From Eimeria necatrix (Eukaryota; Apicomplexa; Conoidasida; Eucoccidiorida; Eimeriidae), in contig NW_013652378.1 of assembly GCF_000499385.1 (NCBI RefSeq), forward strand, positions 1-59,885: a stretch of DNA of 59,885 nt. Reading direction: 5' to 3'. Shown here piece after piece: positions 34,363-46,377 of the stretch; position 1 is the first letter of the stretch; every line of letters starts with the position of its first letter. The translations under genes were made by a program, and so were the position numbers. The notes under the pieces were generated by a model. The model saw only the letters and a program-made list of their open reading frames with translations, had not been told where the DNA came from and searched no databases.

Positions 34363-37300
34363 ATGTGTGCCGCAAGTTTAGAAACAAGATGTCTTAGAAT
34401 ATGCGACGCTGTATCGAGCGCTTTCTACAACGTTCTTGCACACTCCGTACGACGGCTGTGTGAAGACGTACAGGGAGCGGCGTGCATGTACGGATACATC
34501 GTTCCAGATTGCGCAGCTGCGCCAGATGGGAAAAGAAGGGGGGGAAATAGTCTTCCGAGTATCGAGCGATCAAATGAAGCACCAGAACCTATTCGGATCA
34601 TTAGTGAAACACCACCAAACAGAATACTGAACTCCACGAAGCATTTACTTGCGACAGGACTGCGGCTGTCTAGGTCTTCCTTTATAGTGGGGGCTTATTA
34701 CACGACCATTGCGTCAGCGTCCGCTGTTGGGGTAACTATTCTGTTTCCTGGGGGCCGCAGTGCGCTTCTACTTCTCGCTGCGTTAGCGATTCTAGCGTTT
34801 TGCGTAACAGCGATTTGCTTCATTGCGTTGGTGAAGCTCGATCTCTTAGTGCACCGCTCTTCGAAGACAATCCACCGGCTGCTTGATGACATGCATCTTC
34901 AACACAGACTTGCGGGAGAGACAGCGAGGTATGAATTTCGCTCATCGTGCTGCTTGGCGGATTTACATGTTTTGGTGGGCACATAGCAACTTGTCACTGT
35001 ATAGTACTAATCAGCGAGCTGTAATATCGCATGTGGCTCGACGCGTTGGCATTCTTCATAGGGAGTCCCAGAATGCCTGCAGTTGTTCTGTTCAGATGGG
35101 TTCGGGAACTTGAAGTTACCTTCAACGTTTTTAGGGGTTCTCTCGCCATGCCAAAGCAGACGGCAGCCAGCGTCTCCGTGTCTGTGTCGCCGACTACAAG
35201 TGGCCAAGATCAAACAGGGAAAGGCTCAGCAGAAGAGCCTCCTGAAAAGATGACTACCCTGTCAAATAGAGGAGATTTACCTTTCATACGTAAAGCTCCT
35301 CCACACAATGATGGCACGCAGTTGCAGTGCAGTGGAGCGCCTGAGAGCTTGGTAGAAGCACCTGCTGGGCAGCTGAGGATGCGCCTTCACCAGGTGCTTG
35401 ATTGGCAGCAGCGCGCTTTCTGCTACTTGTACGAAGATATCGTCAGGCCAAATCAGGGCTGTCAGGCTTCTTGGCAAGACCACATTTCCCGGGGGCCTTG
35501 GGGGTGTGCGAAGGAAACGAATTTTTATGCCCACAGCTTTGATGGAAGCCTGAGGGCTTTAAAAGAAATGACGGCCAAAAGCTGGCAGTCACATTCGAGA
35601 CTGTGCCTTGGACTCCAAGTTGCATTGAGGCACTTGCTTTTCTCTCTGAAACTTCGACTATGCCGGACTAACCCAGCAACAATGTGCAAAACCCGCAGCC
35701 CTGATAAACCCATTATTGCTGCCGTATCAAGTGGGAAGCGAATGCGACATGCAAGCCGCGCCCTTCGGCAGACATTATTGGGACAGCAGCATCACAGTAA
35801 TGCTGGAACTTGCACGCTGTCGCTTGCTGATGAGATAGAAAATGCGAAACTAGGGAGAGATGGTGACGCCGAGGAGCAGCCATCAGGGAGCGCCGGCGGT
35901 AGGCTTCGCGAAAGCCGCGAAGCTTCACCGATTGCTGTTGTTCACGAGAAAAGGCAGATAAATGAGCAGAGAGTTCCTGCATGCACAGCTGCGGATACAA
36001 AAACGGGCGAGCTCCTGTTGTCAGAAGGAGCCTGGAGTTGGGAACTCTTCAGAGTTGCAGCACTGCGGGTCGCCGGTGGATGCGACCTGGTGATGACAGT
36101 GGCGAATGGAATACGAACGTCCTGGTGGCTTTTGCAACGGCTTGATCGGCTGGGAAATGCTCTATCTGCTGCTGAACGGGTCTGTTCAGTGGCAGCAAAC
36201 GCGCTGAGGACAAGTTTGGAGGAAGACTGGGCATGTTGTCCAATTCTACTGCCACATCCCCGCTGGGACACGGCAATGCGCATGCCTGGGCAAGACAAAA
36301 ACACGAGCGCTGGTGCCGACGCAAACATTCCTAAACTGATGCACATGTCGGTTTCCCCTCCAGCTGTCGCGTACCAGCCAATGAAGTCTCTGTGCATAGC
36401 TGCGTCATACGAGCATCGATCTGCACTCGCTTCGATGAGCCGTAACATTGCCGCATGCCTCGCTATTCTTCGCCTTTCTGCAGCTGCGTGCTACGTTCGC
36501 TGCAACCACTTGGGCTTCAGGTCGCATGCAAAGACAGAGCATAAGAGCGAAGACGAGAAGTGCACATCGACAATGACTGAAGAGGGAAGGGAGGAAGTAA
36601 GCGCCAACTTGTCTGCAGTTGTGCACCTGACTCTTCGACATCTCCGCGTCGCTTTTGAAGAGGGGAAGAAGCTGGAGCAATCGATGCGGCGAAAAAGGGG
36701 AAACTCTGAGGTAGTGAAAACCGGCGGCCCCGCATTCGTCCCAAGTAATGCTCGTACCACATCACCAGTAGCTGACAAGACACATGAGGAGATAAGTACA
36801 GCGCCAAGGCCAAAAGATCCTGCGCCTGCGCAGTGCCTTGAAGTGTTCACAGCTGTGGGACAGGATTCTACGAACAATCAGCGCAAGTTTGAAGAGGAAG
36901 ATATTCTACTGGCAGCTTTTGCAGAAGACGATCCCGCCGTGCGTGAGCGCAGTCGAATAACTTTGGAGGAGCTCGAGACAAAGCTAAAACACAGAAAGAA
37001 GGAACGCGGAGGCGCACCACAAGTGTTGAAGGAACTTTCACTTATTGATGTTGATAACGCAGGCGACCACAACTGCGAAAATAACGAAGAGAGGAAAATC
37101 AAGCGCATTGTGAAACAGTACAGCACGGAAGGAGGCGACACATCTCTGGAACAGCCCCTCACGGAATGCCCAAAGGGCATTTCACAAGGAGATGATGCGC
37201 GTGACAAGGAGAAGAAGGTATCAAGTGCTGAGGACGGTACGAGGCTGAGTGCGGTCAAACAGGAAGTAGGGAGCGTATCAATGCGTGCAAACAGCGCCGT

Positions 37301-37781
37301 TCCGAAGACTTTTAGCCAGTCAAAGGAGCATGGCTTTTTCCGGAACGTGAGCTGGCTGGATGATGAACACCTAATGCATAGATGTCGCGGGAAAAAACAT
37401 GAAAGCGTTCCACTTCCTCCAGAAGCTGCGGCAGCTGATTCCGTCATTTCACAACTCCAGAGTGCTCTCAAGATGCAAACTATTGGCTCCCGAGGAGCAA
37501 GGGACTTGCTGCGCTTTGCCGAGTCGTCATTAGAGACCCGTGATCGACATCAAGAGGCAGGCAGCAAGGTTAGCTTAGATGCCGAATGCCCCACGACTTT
37601 CGGTGATGACATCGCTGATGACGAATGGGATGCATGCGATGTTGTTAAGGGGACTAATTATGCTGCAGAAGCTCCGATGTGGGTGGCAGCTTGTTCAGAG
37701 TCGCCGGACAGTGCAGCAGGTTCTGTTAAGGAGAAGGAGAACAGTGTGGATTGGCAAGTACATACACTTGCAGAGGGATAA
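34363..37781 (+). CDS. large two-exon protein with two membrane segments, unrecognised
   Basis: Exon 1 runs from the ATG at 34363 (preferred; an in-frame GTG lies just upstream) to the donor GCGAG|GTATGA at 34928. The next exon starts at 35072 or, with a better pyrimidine tract, at the CTGTTCAG acceptor near 35096. Both continue the phase into a long open frame to TAA at 37781, giving about 1,090 residues. Two adjacent hydrophobic segments lie near residues 100-160 (FIVGAYYTTIASASAVGVTI, then LLLLAALAILAFCVTAICFI). A helical region with WVRELEVTFNVFRGSLAMP follows, and then a long Ser/Glu/Lys-rich part with scattered helices and an acidic tail. Hydrophobic hairpin plus following helix is reminiscent of vezatin-like proteins, but that is a weak analogy. 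Function unknown. Confidence 0.65.
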
Positions 37782-37799
37782 GAAGCCAAGAAGTGGGAC

Positions 37800-38750
37800 A
37801 TCGGCAGGATAGTATGGAGGAAGGTTTAAAAGATTTTTTTGTCCGCAGCACGTATCTCGCCATTGCTCCAGAGATGGTCTTTGTGGTTGTCACACGTATA
37901 ACGTCGTGGTTTTGGAGCTTTAAGAGCTAATAAGCAGCGTAACACAGCAGGACGCGCTGCCTCGGGCATGCTTTCCACCACACAGTGGTAACAATACCGC
38001 AAAAGTCTCTCTGTGATGAGACAGCATGAAGCCGGTATTCAGACTTATTTAAAAGCATTCGTAGCGCTACAAATGCTTCAGCTGCAGTCTAAGTGTTACG
38101 TTGTGAGCAATTTCCCGTTTGGGCACTACTCGACCTGCGGTAGTCTGTAGAGACGCTACAGTGACACCAACATGCATAGAGTGCTACCCCGCTCGGACAT
38201 AACTGGGACGTGCTTGCAGAACCTTGTACACCTTTACGGAGCGCCAGTCAGGGAATGCAAGGAAGAGCCTTCAGTCGCCATCTCATCGTGCGTCGTAGAT
38301 AATAATACACTTGCAGTTTACAAAGGTAGAGTTAAAAAAAATTAAGTCCCTGGACCTGGCTTGTGAGCACGGTGCGATTAGGTGCGGGCTCTTCTGCATG
38401 CAACTAGTGCGACATTGTCGCAATGTACGGCAACTCAACAGCAGTAATGTGTACATAATCCAACATTTCAATTGCTCAGGGCGCAAATTACGTGATACAA
38501 ATTTGCTGTTGTTGCCGCGCAGTGTGCCGTACTAGTGTCAGGGCGAATGTGCTCTTCAGCAAAGGGGGCCTACAGAGAAGTAGCTTGGACAACTTCCTCG
38601 GAAAAGATGTTCACCTGAGCCTGCTGCAAGTCTAACCGCGCACTATGGCTTTCTGCAAGATCCACAGGCACAATATTACGGCAACATTCGCTATGAGGCG
38701 TGTGCTTGTATTCATCATAGCATAGTAGACTAGCGGTCGTGGCGGGGTTG
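37800..38750. other. convergent intergenic region
   Basis: About 950 bp between the stop of the plus-strand gene at 37781 and the stop of the minus-strand gene at 38757. Short overlapping ORFs only. It probably holds both 3' UTRs. An alternative last exon of the minus-strand gene could lie in 38570-38730 if the frame is spliced before its stop, but no acceptor clearly supports this. Confidence 0.45.
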
Positions 38751-38756
38751 AATTTT

Positions 38757-40786
38757 TCAGTTACCAAGGCAAGTTTGGATTTGGGATACTGCAGTAACTT
38801 CATCAATCGCTTCCTTGTCGATTCTTTTCCCAGCTTCAGACAGTATGTGGTTCTGTTCCTCTTGTGATGAGTGCCATGAGCAATTCAGCATGTCCATGTT
38901 GTCGTTCCATTGATTTACCTCCCTTGATGATTCGCCTTCTTTCTGCCAGCGGAGGAACACTTTGTAGAGAGTTTTAGCGTCTTTTCCTCGGATTGCCAGA
39001 ATCTGTTTGAGAAATGTGAACAGCCGTGCTGTGACTTCTTCTGGAGGGCTTTTCACGTTTTTTAGTGCAAGCTTCAAAAACCTTACGGCCTGGCCTGCAA
39101 ATCGAAAGTATATTCTCACTTGGAAGTTCTATGAATCGGTCACTTCATTCAGTCTGACCGGGCAACGTAGACTTCCTACCTCGAAGTTCCATGCATTGGT
39201 GTAGCTCGGCTATTAAACGATACTTAGTTCCTCGAGTGGTCAGATCTAGAGGTGCCTTTTCATGGCAAGCAGCAGCAAGCTCTCGTCCAGCTTCGGATAT
39301 TGCGGAGAGCGTGTGCCCAGTGATGAGCCCATAGGCCAAGCTTGTCTCAACTTCATTGACGAGTCCCGACATTTTACCCTTTGCCCTGCTCAGTAAGGAC
39401 CAATGCTTGTGCTTGATAACTTTGGTTCCTTTGCAGCTTTTCTTGATTTGGTCTGTTATCGGTCGTATTGGGTCCATGCCTGCAAAAAAAAACATAACCC
39501 AGCATTTTTGAATAAGGGGGAGACGCAGCCGAAGTTCGCCTCAACAGCGTCCACGTGAGGGACAAAAAGCACAGTAGCATCAATGTTGCTCGAACACAGC
39601 ACCTCACTGTCTCACTAGGAGTCCAGAAGTCTAATAACAGCGCCTCATTTTATTTCATGCAAGGCTGATCCTCACATGCTAGCCTCACCATGGTTTAAAA
39701 TCGTGTATGTCTGAAATTGCCTGGCTAGCCGGAATGTGCTATCGACTTTGGTAGGTCCCGAATCTATTTGGTGTTTGCTGCCATTCGTCCACATCATTAG
39801 CATCAGTTTTGCGAAGATATGGCCAACTTTGTGGTCTATTTTATGCTTGAAGGCCCTTGCATTTGTTTTACGCTTCCGCTTGAAGAGGCGTTTGACTCTT
39901 TTCTTGGCATTTTGGAGCTTTCCTGTAGGCACATAGCTGAATTCTCCCATGAACTTTTCAATAAACTTCGTTGCATTCGTTCTCATTTGCCGCACGACCT
40001 TCTCGTACAGCTTCCTGTTGAATACTTTGCCAGTAAAGACCGATATCGCGTCTTTCCACCCCTTGTTGGCATGCTCCTCAACTTCGACACGTAAGAATAA
40101 AGCTGAAGGGAAAACAAAGTAAGTGGTTTGGAAGCTCTTTACTCAGAGGATTGGCAGTGAGCTAGGGCAACAGGCTTTAGAAGGCTCCTGCAGCTCCTCT
40201 GCATTACAACTAATCAACTTCGTGCAGCTAGTTGCAAAAACGCACCTATACGAATAGCTAATGATGCGAACGGTCCGAACTGTGCGTGGAGTGCTTCTGT
40301 GTCCCCGTCGACGTGGCATGATAGTAGCCTAAAAAATGCAGAAAATTCTTTTGACCCTTTGGCCGCAGTGCGCAGCTTTTTGCTGCTTTTCAGATTGGCT
40401 CCCACGACGCTTGCGTGGTGGCGCAGGTCAGTCGCCACATTCAGCGCCAACAGTTGGAGATGCGGTAGACCAAACCCGGCCATTGTAGTGTCAACATGCA
40501 GGCCGTCCACAACATCCTTAGTCAAGGCATCTACTACACAAGAAAGCACTTCAAACTCCTCTTCTATACTTGCGATCGTAGCTTTCGCGTTGAAGAGGTG
40601 GGCGAGCCGCCAAATCTGGCCACCCACCAGGTCAAGATATGGAAGTATGTCGAAGGCAGAAAACATTGTAATACGGGCAACTGCGCGAAAAATATACATG
40701 ACCAAAGCGATGCCAATCACATACCAAACCAAAAACTGGCGTCTTTTGTAATAGTGAGCAGCAACAACACTAGAGGGCTCCTCCAT
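38757..40786 (-). CDS. four-exon protein with N-terminal membrane anchor, unrecognised
   Basis: Exons on the minus strand: 40786-40246, 40102-39689, 39479-39180, 39094-38757. All three introns are phase 1 with good borders (ATAG|GTGCGT, CATG|GTGAGG, CGAG|GTAGGA; acceptors CAG). Lengths sum to 1,593 nt, giving 530 residues. A hydrophobic segment, FLVWYVIGIALVMYIF, at residues 18-33 acts as signal anchor or uncleaved signal. Then come predicted helical blocks, a basic cluster KKRVKRLFKRKRK (about residue 220), and a C-terminal part with LTTRGTKYRLIAELHQCMEL and LFTFLKQILAIRGKDAKTLY. No family is recognised. The layout suggests a secreted or membrane-associated coccidian protein. The gene upstream on the same strand has a similar arrangement. 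Confidence 0.7.
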
Positions 40787-41026
40787 CCAAGGGTAAAGTG
40801 TCTTCTAGTAAAGTGTCTTCTTTTTTGTATTCTTACCGTCGCCAGCAATGATGCTATCCCTTCCTATAGATTTTCTTTTTGCATGCCTCCCGCCAGACGG
40901 GTAATCTCTTTTTAGAACGCCTTCCATACATCGCGAGTCACATTCACTCAAATATCCAGGCGCCAGCTGCCCTGAAGTATGCATGATGCAAACAGCAACT
41001 CATATATCAAAATAATAAGCAAGCTG

Positions 41027-43428
41027 TCAAGGTTGCAGCATAAGAGCAAGTGAAGCTGCGTAGTTGCAACGCCCATGAACCGCTGAGAAGCATGCCTTCT
41101 TCAACACTGCAGTCATTCGTAAGCGCTTCGCGGTCCTTCGTAATATCCGCAGAAAAAGCTGAGGGTCAGGAACATCGAAGATAGCACAGCAGACGCACGT
41201 AGTATGCCAAATGACAAAGTTGTTACCTGCAGAGTGCCAAAGTATACAAAAATGCAAGCATTGTCGAAGAATCAACTGGGAGGAATGTTCCGGGCTTTGC
41301 ACGAACGGCGCTCACTCATCTGCGACCAGTCGTTCCTCATCCTCTTCCAGATATTCACGCACTGGGGAATTATGACGGAAGACGAATCGAACATTGCTGG
41401 AAAAACGAACGCTGCAGTAGATCTGCATTGATTCTCAAGCGCTGCATACAATACGTCTTGGCCCTGCATATTTACTGCTTCGAATTTCGCATTTTCAATT
41501 ACTCGCCAGACAAGTTCGCTGCCAGTCCCATATAAGTTTCTGTGAGTCAGAGGCCTGCACCCCTCCAGAACTGTGTGCCCTCTAATGAGCTGTAGTACTT
41601 CAAATGCTGCAGGGAAAATACACGCATATACCCATAAGATTGGCAAAATATGCTTCTGTAGGGCTTCTGGTACAAAGCCGTACGGCAAGGATAGCTCACC
41701 GCGCACAGCAGCCTCTGAAGTGTAAATGCTGCCTGTCTCTGCCGGATCGGGCTTATATTTTCCTTTGCCTGGTTTCTGAAGGGGAGTGGCTTCAATGCTA
41801 GGCAGCTCTCTCATTGCGTCCACAAAAGACAAGACTGCAGCATCAACAGAACTGACCGGTCTCATTTTAGGGAGAAGAAAAAAACGAAACGTTTCATTGC
41901 TTTTCAGGGAACAGACATACAGTGAAAAGTTTCAGAGGCTTTCATTGCATTCTGCAGGTGTCGAGGGTCTCCTGTCTGCTGCGTTTTTTGAAATGCCTCT
42001 CTAACTGCTGCAATCTTGAAGATCTCCTCCATGTCCTGTAATATGCTAGGATCATCTTCATTCAAGTCCTTGATCTCATTCCGCAGTACCGAGTCAGCTA
42101 TTGAAATATACTCTGAAGGATACGCATCACACGAATATGATTTCAAAACCCAGAAGCTGCAAGATTCCTCCTAAAGATATAATTGCACCGAATTGAAAGG
42201 GCCCTCACTTGATCCTATCGTGAGAATTAGACGGTCACGTGGAAAGTCTAAATACACTCCATCTTTCTCTACTGCGATCGCCGTTCCATGAACAGCGGCA
42301 ACAGTATATTCTTCTTGTTGAAGGACAGTAGAGCCAACTCCAAGCACTTTCACGACATCACCAACGTCTAGTGGCGGGGGCACCCCTAAATTAGCATCAT
42401 CACAGAAACCAAAACGTTTGTGATTCATGTCTCAAGCCCCGTAAAACATAATGGCTGTAAGAAAGATCGTAAGGGCAAGCGTTGTTATGTACCTGACCAA
42501 AACCGCTTCGAGATGCTGGGAGCCGAAGCTGCAGGCACAAACAAACTCACGCAAAAAGCCCTTCTACAACCAGTGTTTATTCTTCCGCTTTTAAAAATAG
42601 TGGAAATGCATGCAATTTGGCAAGAGCTTACGATTCTGGAGAAGAATACGTGCAACTTTATCCCACATCCAAAATGCTCCGAAGTGCAGATCCACCGAAG
42701 ATTTTACGATTGACAATTCCGGAGGGTTGAGGGAAATTGCCTCTGGTGATCCAACAATTTGCTTCAAACAGGCTTTTTCCTCAAGATTTTCCTGTTGCTT
42801 GATGGTATGAAGGAGGGCAGTGAACTGGGCTTTACTGACGCTGAAGTCTGAGCATCCGTGACGCAAGGATATCTTAAACACTTCTTATGGTAGAAAAGGG
42901 AAGGAAAGTACTTACTTTTGCGAGCGTGGTAGACAGCTCACAGGAACGTACCCTGTTGAAAGTCCTTGAGTATGCTTTTACATTCTGAGGACACATCATC
43001 CAACACTGAACTAATGAAATGTGCGCCTACCCAATGTGCACGTCACTTCTAGCAGGGTCATTGCCTAGCACATCGTGAAATGTGCCCTCCGCAGCAAATT
43101 AGCCCATTTTTGCATGCCGCTTCGTACTTTCTGTGGGGTTCTGGGCCTGAAAGGCCTCTCCTTCTCTTCCTACTTCTTGAGTTAAGGGACTCGTGGTCTG
43201 CGAAGTTGACTGAACTTCATAAAGGGAAAGACCATTTTCAGCTGGCTTGATCCTCTCGGTGTGTTCTGGTAGTTGTCCAATTCTTTCCAGTATTACGGGA
43301 ATCGACTGGTCAGACATCAACTTGCTTTGGCCTAAGCCAAAGCTCACGGCAAGTACTAGAAGGCTGAGGCACGCATGAATTTTGCGGCAGCCCAGAGAGG
43401 CCGGTCTCAATTGATTGTCTACTTCCAT
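41027..43428 (-). CDS. multi-exon secreted or membrane protein, unrecognised
   Basis: Translation probably starts at the ATG at 43428, followed by a signal-like segment IHACLSLLVLAVSFGLGQS (residues 17-35). Supported exons, minus strand: 43428-about 43110; about 42880-42632; 42385-about 42190; about 42140-41925; about 41860-41316; 41226-41027 (stop). Clear joins are N|R at donor AATC|GTAAGC to acceptor TTTAG (phase 1) and ATGA|GTGAGC to CTCTGCAG (phase 1). Segments include DVGDVVKVLGVGSTVLQQEE, EEIFKIAAVREAFQ and YGTGSELVWRVIENAKFE. Other joins are unresolved, so residue numbers are approximate. No domain recognised. It lies 0.24 kb upstream of the four-exon gene in the same orientation. Confidence 0.6.
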
Positions 43429-43499
43429 TTCACAACAGCAAAAAGCCAACGGTTGGCATGGACTGCAGGCACCACTGGTTCAGGCCTCCTTAAGCCTGT

Positions 43500-45000
43500 T
43501 CAGGATGGACCGAGTTTTGCATAGCGGCTCCCCACCATTCGTGTGCAATACATTGTAGTTCGGCAGTGTAAGAAATAACAATTTTTTAGATTCAATGGCT
43601 AGAATAGAAACGAACGCGCTCTTCTTTGCTGTTACCACCCAGTTAAGGGCAGCAAATGACCGCCTTGGGGACCGCGCTGCATCAAGGATCTCCACAATGA
43701 ATAGAGTTTCATTGAACAGCATCAACAAGCTTGTGACTTACTGCAGAAAAGTGAAACCTAAAAACTTATTCAATGTTCATCTGAAGTTTCACTGGAAAAC
43801 TAGATTTCGGGGCGCGCCTCAGAGCATTTCCTGTGCGGCCTTGCCACGATAGTACAGGCAATGTGCAACGTACGCCCTAGTTGAACGGCTCCTGCCAGGC
43901 AATATCTTCCCTATACTCAATTGCGTACGTATCATTTTTCGATGACAGAGCCATAAGAGGGAAGGGATATCGCAAAGAGCTGCGCCACAATACAGCTACC
44001 GAGCATGTTTATCTCCATTGTCTGCGTGGCAGGCAACAACCCTCGACGTAACTAAATCTACGCACCCGCTCTTTAAGTTGTATTTTAATTAGCGAAGTAA
44101 CAAGGTTTGACCACTGGGACTCATGGAACGTCTCAGGAGGTGCTGGACACAAAGCTGAACAAACGTTGCTGCAGTCCAGCGTAGCACAGCAGGCACCAGC
44201 AAGTCTTCGCTCGCATCTAGCTGCTTAAGTTCAGAAATATACGCGACAACAATATAGATGCGGAGAGTAAAAACTATAAAATTTCATCTAATAAAGTGAA
44301 AAGAAGACACGCCAGAGATTGTTTTGCCTCAGTGCCATGACCTTGCGGCAGTTGCTTGCGTCTGCAAGTATATGCGGCCATTAAGCGCAAAATACAAACA
44401 AGGGCTCATAGGTTATTTTTCAAGGCTTTCGCATAGGTCAAGTTTAGGGTTTGTTTCGGTCCGCCAGTAGGATTCTTGAGAAAACCTAGATCCTGTGGGC
44501 GAAGCAAACTAATACGAAGTTTAGGAAAAGCGAGACCCCGTAGGCAAGCCGAACCAAAACCTATGTTCTACACGATGGATTGCTATATGGGTCTGTTACT
44601 AAGCTATAAATGGCTGTATAGTTGTTATCAAGTGCATTGAAGAGCACATGTACAGTTTAAAAAGCCCTTTCTGGTTTTTTTTGAAAGAATTACCACAGTA
44701 CGCAGTGGGAGAGGCTTTTCAGTAGCGGCTTGCAGAAAGAGGGTGGGAATGTTTGATAAAACAAAGTGAAGAAGCGCCTCAGGTGCCCTGGCCCCCGCTA
44801 GAGCATCCCATCCGCTCCCCAGAGAAAACGAAATCAGAAACAATAGGGGAGCATTTCGAAAAAAAATTTAGCGACTAAGTTTGCTAAGATTGATGCGCAG
44901 TAGTCCAGAATGGGAGCAACAATCCTCCCAGTAGGTAAAATGATTTTTTGGCTCCGCAAAAGGCTTAAGAAAACCCACTAAAAGCGCATCGCAGCGAAGA
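43500..45000. other. intergenic stretch, no gene seen
   Basis: Upstream of the minus-strand gene that starts at 43428. ORFs are short and unconvincing. AT content is moderate, with no repeats of note. Likely contains the promoter of that gene. Confidence 0.5.
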
Positions 45001-45052
45001 GTTAGGGAACTCGAATGTGCCAGCATGAAGGGGTAGGTATTCTTTTCTACGG

Positions 45053-45289
45053 ATGCTGCGTGCGCTTGCCCATGAAACCGCCGACAACCTACGAACCAGA
45101 GTGTTCGTCACCGTGACCAGCCTCCGGCAACAGGGCCAGGAGGTAGATGGCATCTCATTTGCGATGGTTAGTGCCGTCCCGCTGTTTACTGCCGTACTCG
45201 CGTCTACAACAGAGAGCACGATTTCTGAAGGGCTGAAAGGTGCACTGGAAAGTTTACTACGTAAGATTTTTCCATTGTGTTCACACACG

Positions 45290-45320
<31 letters not shown>

Positions 45321-45484
45321 GACACACGACGCAAGATCACTGTCGCGCAACGCTGCGTCCTCTGCACAAAGCTTTTTCTCGTCCTTACAAATCTGTCCAC
45401 CACCGTTTTTGCCCCTTCCAGTCTGAGCACGTGATGATATTTTCAGTATGGAATAATTACAGTTTCGTCTCCGCTTGCAGGTGA
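45053..45484 (+). CDS. low-confidence ORF running into a CA repeat
   Basis: An ATG at 45053 opens a frame with protein-like composition for about 70 codons (NLRTRVFVTVTSLRQQGQEV, then FAMVSAVPLFTAVLAS). A possible donor, CTAC|GTAAGA, lies at about 45260. Beyond that the frame reads through a CA microsatellite as a Thr/His run and ends at 45484. Only the part before the donor looks plausible as an exon. No family recognised. Confidence 0.25.
45283..45330. repeat. CA microsatellite
   Basis: CACACGTACACATACAC followed by an uninterrupted AC run to about 45320, then degenerate ACGACACACGAC. It lies about 200 bp left of the palindromic array. Confidence 0.95.
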
Positions 45485-45531
45485 CTTAGAATTTTTTACG
45501 AGCTGGCTTCCGGAGTTGGATTGCCACGAGG

Positions 45532-45865
45532 CCCAGCAAGCAATCTTCCTAAGGAACGTTTTGCTTGCTGGGAAGCCCATCAAACAAAAGTCCCTGAGGA
45601 ACTTTTGCTTGCTGGGATGCACCTGAGACAACCAGCGAGCACTCTCTGGTTGTCGGATCGGCCCCGCAGCAAGCACCCTGCTTGCTGGGGTGCCGTTCCG
45701 ACACCCAGCAAGTACTCTGCTTGCTGGGGTGTCGGTTCGACACCTTCGACACCCGGCAAGCCCTGCTTGCTGGGGTGACGATACGGCACCCGGCAAGCAC
45801 TCTGCTTTCTGGGGTGACGATCCGATCCGATACCCGGCAATCTGCTTGCTGGGTTGCCGAGTTGG
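45532..45865. repeat. array of palindromic units with CAGCAAGC / GCTTGCTG arms
   Basis: About seven consecutive units of roughly 40-50 bp. Each has a left arm like CCCAGCAAGC or CCGGCAAGC, a short spacer (often A/CTCT) and a right arm GCTTGCTGGGGTG, so each can form a hairpin. Links between units are short variable pieces such as CCGTTCCGACA or ACGATACGGCA. Arm sequences are nearly invariant while loops and links vary, which indicates amplification with some conversion. It is open in several frames, giving repeated Ala-Cys-Trp-Gly peptides, but the symmetry is at DNA level. Confidence 0.9.
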
Positions 45866-45989
45866 GCTTTGCCACCTCGAGCCAAAAGGTTTAAAAGGGG
45901 GATGCGAGGGAGCTCCAGCCCCTACGGCACGCCCGAGTGCCGGGCCAACCGTCTTCACGCGTCTGTAAATAAGCCCATAGTGTTGCTAC

Positions 45990-46009
45990 CGAGTGTGTGT
46001 GTGTGTGTG
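45990..46009. repeat. GT microsatellite
   Basis: GAGTGTGTGTGTGTGTGTGC on the plus strand. It is the opposite orientation of the CA run at 45.3 kb and lies on the other side of the palindromic array. Confidence 0.95.
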
Positions 46010-46079
46010 CTGTCTTGGTGTTCTATTAGTACATTAGTGTTTCATGCAACTCATGTGGCGGCAGGAGAGCGCCCTCCTC

Positions 46080-46377
46080 CTCTTGCTCGCCTCATGCCAT
46101 TATCTGCCATGTGAAAACCCCAAATACGATGGCTCTGGCGGATACAGTCAGTGCTAATTTCGCGCTGGACGAACCAGGCTGTGCGTGCATTGAGTCCGAG
46201 GTCGTGTGTAAGCACTCTTTTGTTTTCCTGTGCAATACACCCAAGGGACCCGTATACTAATGCTTGTACCGACACTTTGTACCCACGCTTCTCGTAGAAT
46301 GTCTTACGGCTTTGGTACTTTTCTTCTTTGTGGAGACGAGCTGCGCCAAACGAGTTCTTCTGGTAGTCCTCATACAC
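46080..46377 (-). mobile_element. probable tail of a non-LTR retrotransposon (LINE) ORF2
   Basis: The minus-strand frame encodes about 100 residues resembling the stretch after the reverse transcriptase in many LINE-type polyproteins. It has KTFYEKRGYKVSVQALVYGS, then LGCIAQENKRVLTHDLGL, then a helix leading to CIRQSHRIWGFHM. In such elements the pattern is a 'Y..(K/R)..(G)Y.V.V.ALVVGSLG....N..VL..LG' block followed by an ISxxxIRxSxxIWxxH helix. No reverse transcriptase core was found next to it, so it is a 5'-truncated or decayed copy. The match is from memory of the family pattern. Confidence 0.5.

Noticed and set aside
35942..37471. Minus-strand ORFs of 130-197 codons opposite the 34.4-37.8 kb gene.
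   Set aside because: The plus frame is open for 2.7 kb in a single exon; the antisense frames are shorter and compositionally complementary.
45053..45484. Thr/His repeat protein.
   Set aside because: The Thr/His run is the translated CA microsatellite; only the first part could be an exon.
45532..45865. Possible CRISPR array because of regular repeats.
   Set aside because: The conserved part is the pair of palindromic arms, spacers are only a few bases, and the genome is eukaryotic.
45580..45968. Several overlapping ORFs on both strands encoding repeated Cys-Trp-Gly or Pro-Ser-Lys peptides.
   Set aside because: They are translations of the palindromic DNA array; openness in four frames at once argues against coding.
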